Source: Burkholderiales bacterium (GTDB taxonomy: Bacteria; Pseudomonadota; Gammaproteobacteria; Burkholderiales; SHXO01). Taken from it: a DNA stretch of 6,121 nt. The notes under the pieces were generated by a model that worked only from the letters and a program-made list of their open reading frames with translations, was not told the origin of the DNA and did not search any database. The position numbers and the translations under genes were made by a program. The stretch's first letter is position 1, and each line of letters opens with the position of its first letter. The stretch covers positions 1 through 6,121 of the forward strand of contig JAHCKU010000199.1 in the NCBI GenBank assembly GCA_026125625.1. The letters run 5' to 3'. Positions 4,763 to 6,121 of this stretch are shown here, piece after piece.

Positions 4763-6121
4763 ATGAATTCCCGCTTCACCGCCTCCTCTCCCGCCGCCTG
4801 GCTGGTGCTGTTCCTCTGCCTGGCCGGCATCGTCGGCGCCTGGGGCTTCATACAGGGCGAACGTTCCAAAGCGGAGGCCGAGCGCTTCCGCGAACGTGCA
4901 AATCAGGTGGTCAGGGTTCTCGATCGCCAGTTCGCCAGGACCGAGCAGGTACTCAGGGCAACTGCCGGCCTGGCGGCTCTGCATCCGTCATTGGACGACG
5001 CCGTATGGCAGCGTTTCAACAACGGTCTGAAGCTGTCCGACGAGGAAAGCATGTCGGCCATCGGTGTCGGGTTCCAGGAGAGAGTGCCGCGCGCGGCGCT
5101 GCAGGCGCATGAGCGCACCCGCCGGATGCAGCGACCGGACTACAGCGTCTGGCCCGCCGGCGAGCGACCGGTCTACTACCCCTATCAGTACATTCATCCG
5201 TCGGGGTCGCATGCGCGCCGCCGCCCGATCGGCCTCGACCCGTACGCCGAGCCCGGTCGCCGCCGCGCCATGGACCAGGCCCTGGCCACTGGCGATATCG
5301 CCTATACGGGCGTGGTGTATCTGAACCGTATCGACCCCGCCGGTGCGCGCATTCAAGAGCAGGAGCCCGCGCTGCTGCTCTATCTGCCAGTGCCGGCGCC
5401 CGGTGCCACCGGCCAGGCAGCCGCCCATCTCGGCTTCGTATCGGCCACCATGCGTTTGTCGAAATTGCTGCAGGCGGCCATCGGCGAGACGCGGGACGTG
5501 GTGGTCGAGCTGCAGCTCCCAGGCGGGGTGAACCAGACTGCATACATTGCTTCGGCCGGAGAGCCGGCGCCGCAGGGCTCGCCGGAGCATCTCGTCCCGC
5601 TCACGCGCACGGGACCGGAATGGCGGGTGCGGGTGCGGCCCGCCGTCGGGGCATTCGTGCCGAAGGTCTCCCGCAAGGACGTCTTTGCCCTGGCCGCGGG
5701 TGTGCTGGGATCACTGCTCGCGTTCGTCGCCGTCCTGCGCCTGGACCGGGCGCGTCGATCCGAAGCGCACGCCTTGCGTTCCGCCCTGCGCGAGACCGAG
5801 ACGCGCTTCGTCGACCTCGCCCACGCTGCGCCGTTTCTGGTGTGGATCGCCGACGACAAGCTGGGACTGACCTACATCAATCCGGTCTGGACCTCCTTCA
5901 CCGGCCTGGATCCCGAGGACGGCTACGGCGACAAATGGCTGGCGTCGGTCGACGTGCAGGATCGCGAGAACGTGCGACGGGTGCTGGAAGATGCCCTGCG
6001 CCGGCAGGCGCCGTTCAACGTGCAGTTCCGTGGGCGCGGCCGGCGCGGCAAGGAACGCTGGCTGCTGTCCAGCGGCCAGCCGCTGAGAAATGCGGCGGGC
6101 GCGCTCACCGGCTACATCGGC
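4763..6121 (+). CDS. Membrane sensor protein, TM-CHASE-TM-PAS, C-terminus missing
   Basis: Signal-transduction protein; 453 codons are present and the frame is open at the window edge. Order of parts: short N-tail, first membrane helix (about 11-30), an extracytoplasmic CHASE domain (about 45-270), second membrane helix (about 307-328), a short Arg-rich linker, and a PAS domain starting near 347. CHASE markers seen are GFQERV (103-108), YYPYQYIHP, the LDPYAEPGRRRAMDQAL segment (158-174) and TGDIAYTGVVYL. PAS markers are APFLVWIADD and TYINPVWTSFTG (370-381). CHASE domains sense small ligands outside the cytoplasm; the output is usually a histidine kinase, GGDEF/EAL or cyclase, and lies beyond the window. 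Start ATG at 4763 has AAAGGG 11 nt upstream, a slightly long spacing. Transcribed divergently from the minus-strand unit. Confidence 0.9.
   Translation, partial: MNSRFTASSPAAWLVLFLCLAGIVGAWGFIQGERSKAEAERFRERANQVVRVLDRQFARTEQVLRATAGLAALHPSLDDAVWQRFNNGLKLSDEESMSAIGVGFQERVPRAALQAHERTRRMQRPDYSVWPAGERPVYYPYQYIHPSGSHARRRPIGLDPYAEPGRRRAMDQALATGDIAYTGVVYLNRIDPAGARIQEQEPALLLYLPVPAPGATGQAAAHLGFVSATMRLSKLLQAAIGETRDVVVELQLPGGVNQTAYIASAGEPAPQGSPEHLVPLTRTGPEWRVRVRPAVGAFVPKVSRKDVFALAAGVLGSLLAFVAVLRLDRARRSEAHALRSALRETETRFVDLAHAAPFLVWIADDKLGLTYINPVWTSFTGLDPEDGYGDKWLASVDVQDRENVRRVLEDALRRQAPFNVQFRGRGRRGKERWLLSSGQPLRNAAGALTGYIG

Noticed and set aside
4988..5590. 200-codon minus-strand open frame inside the CHASE region
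   Set aside because: Shadow of the CHASE coding sequence, which has recognisable family motifs on the plus strand.

Overview
The window looks like ordinary chromosome from a high-GC proteobacterium. My best guess is a betaproteobacterium of the Burkholderiales type. The evidence is the protein-family content, the strong GC bias with long antisense open frames, and a TTGAC-N4-GTCAA box of the FNR/ANR kind. The assignment is inference: there is no rRNA or other marker gene here. I see no tRNA, insertion sequence, CRISPR array or prophage signature.

Layout. Positions 1-3681 (minus strand) hold a very tight four-gene run, read right to left: a SET-domain protein methyltransferase with a post-SET zinc motif (3681-3082), a TfdA/TauD-type Fe(II)/2-oxoglutarate dioxygenase (3085-2210, GTG start), a SUV3-like DExH RNA helicase (2213-168, TTG start), and the first 55 codons of a group III truncated hemoglobin (166 to beyond the window edge). 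The first two junctions are 4-nt stop/start overlaps (GTGA and TTGA) and the third has a 1-nt gap, so these genes are almost certainly co-transcribed and translationally coupled. Upstream on the same strand, after a 68-nt gap, lies a gene for a 261-aa exported helical protein of unknown function (4535-3750). It may be the first gene of the same unit.

Positions 4536-4762 are a 227-nt divergent intergenic region. It holds a perfect FNR-type palindrome (4597-4610). Its centre lies exactly where a class II FNR site should be (-41.5) relative to a TATTTT -10 element for the minus-strand genes. It also holds a plausible sigma70 promoter for the plus-strand gene and several inverted repeats. From 4763 a plus-strand gene runs off the right edge. 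It encodes a membrane sensor with TM, periplasmic CHASE domain, TM and cytoplasmic PAS; the output domain is beyond the window.

Working together (inference). The minus-strand unit contains an oxygen-consuming dioxygenase and an oxygen/NO-binding globin, possibly behind an oxygen-responsive promoter. It also contains a protein methyltransferase and an RNA helicase of eukaryotic/mitochondrial type. A link between oxygen status and RNA or protein modification is an attractive but unproven reading. The individual families are known; the combination is what deserves attention.
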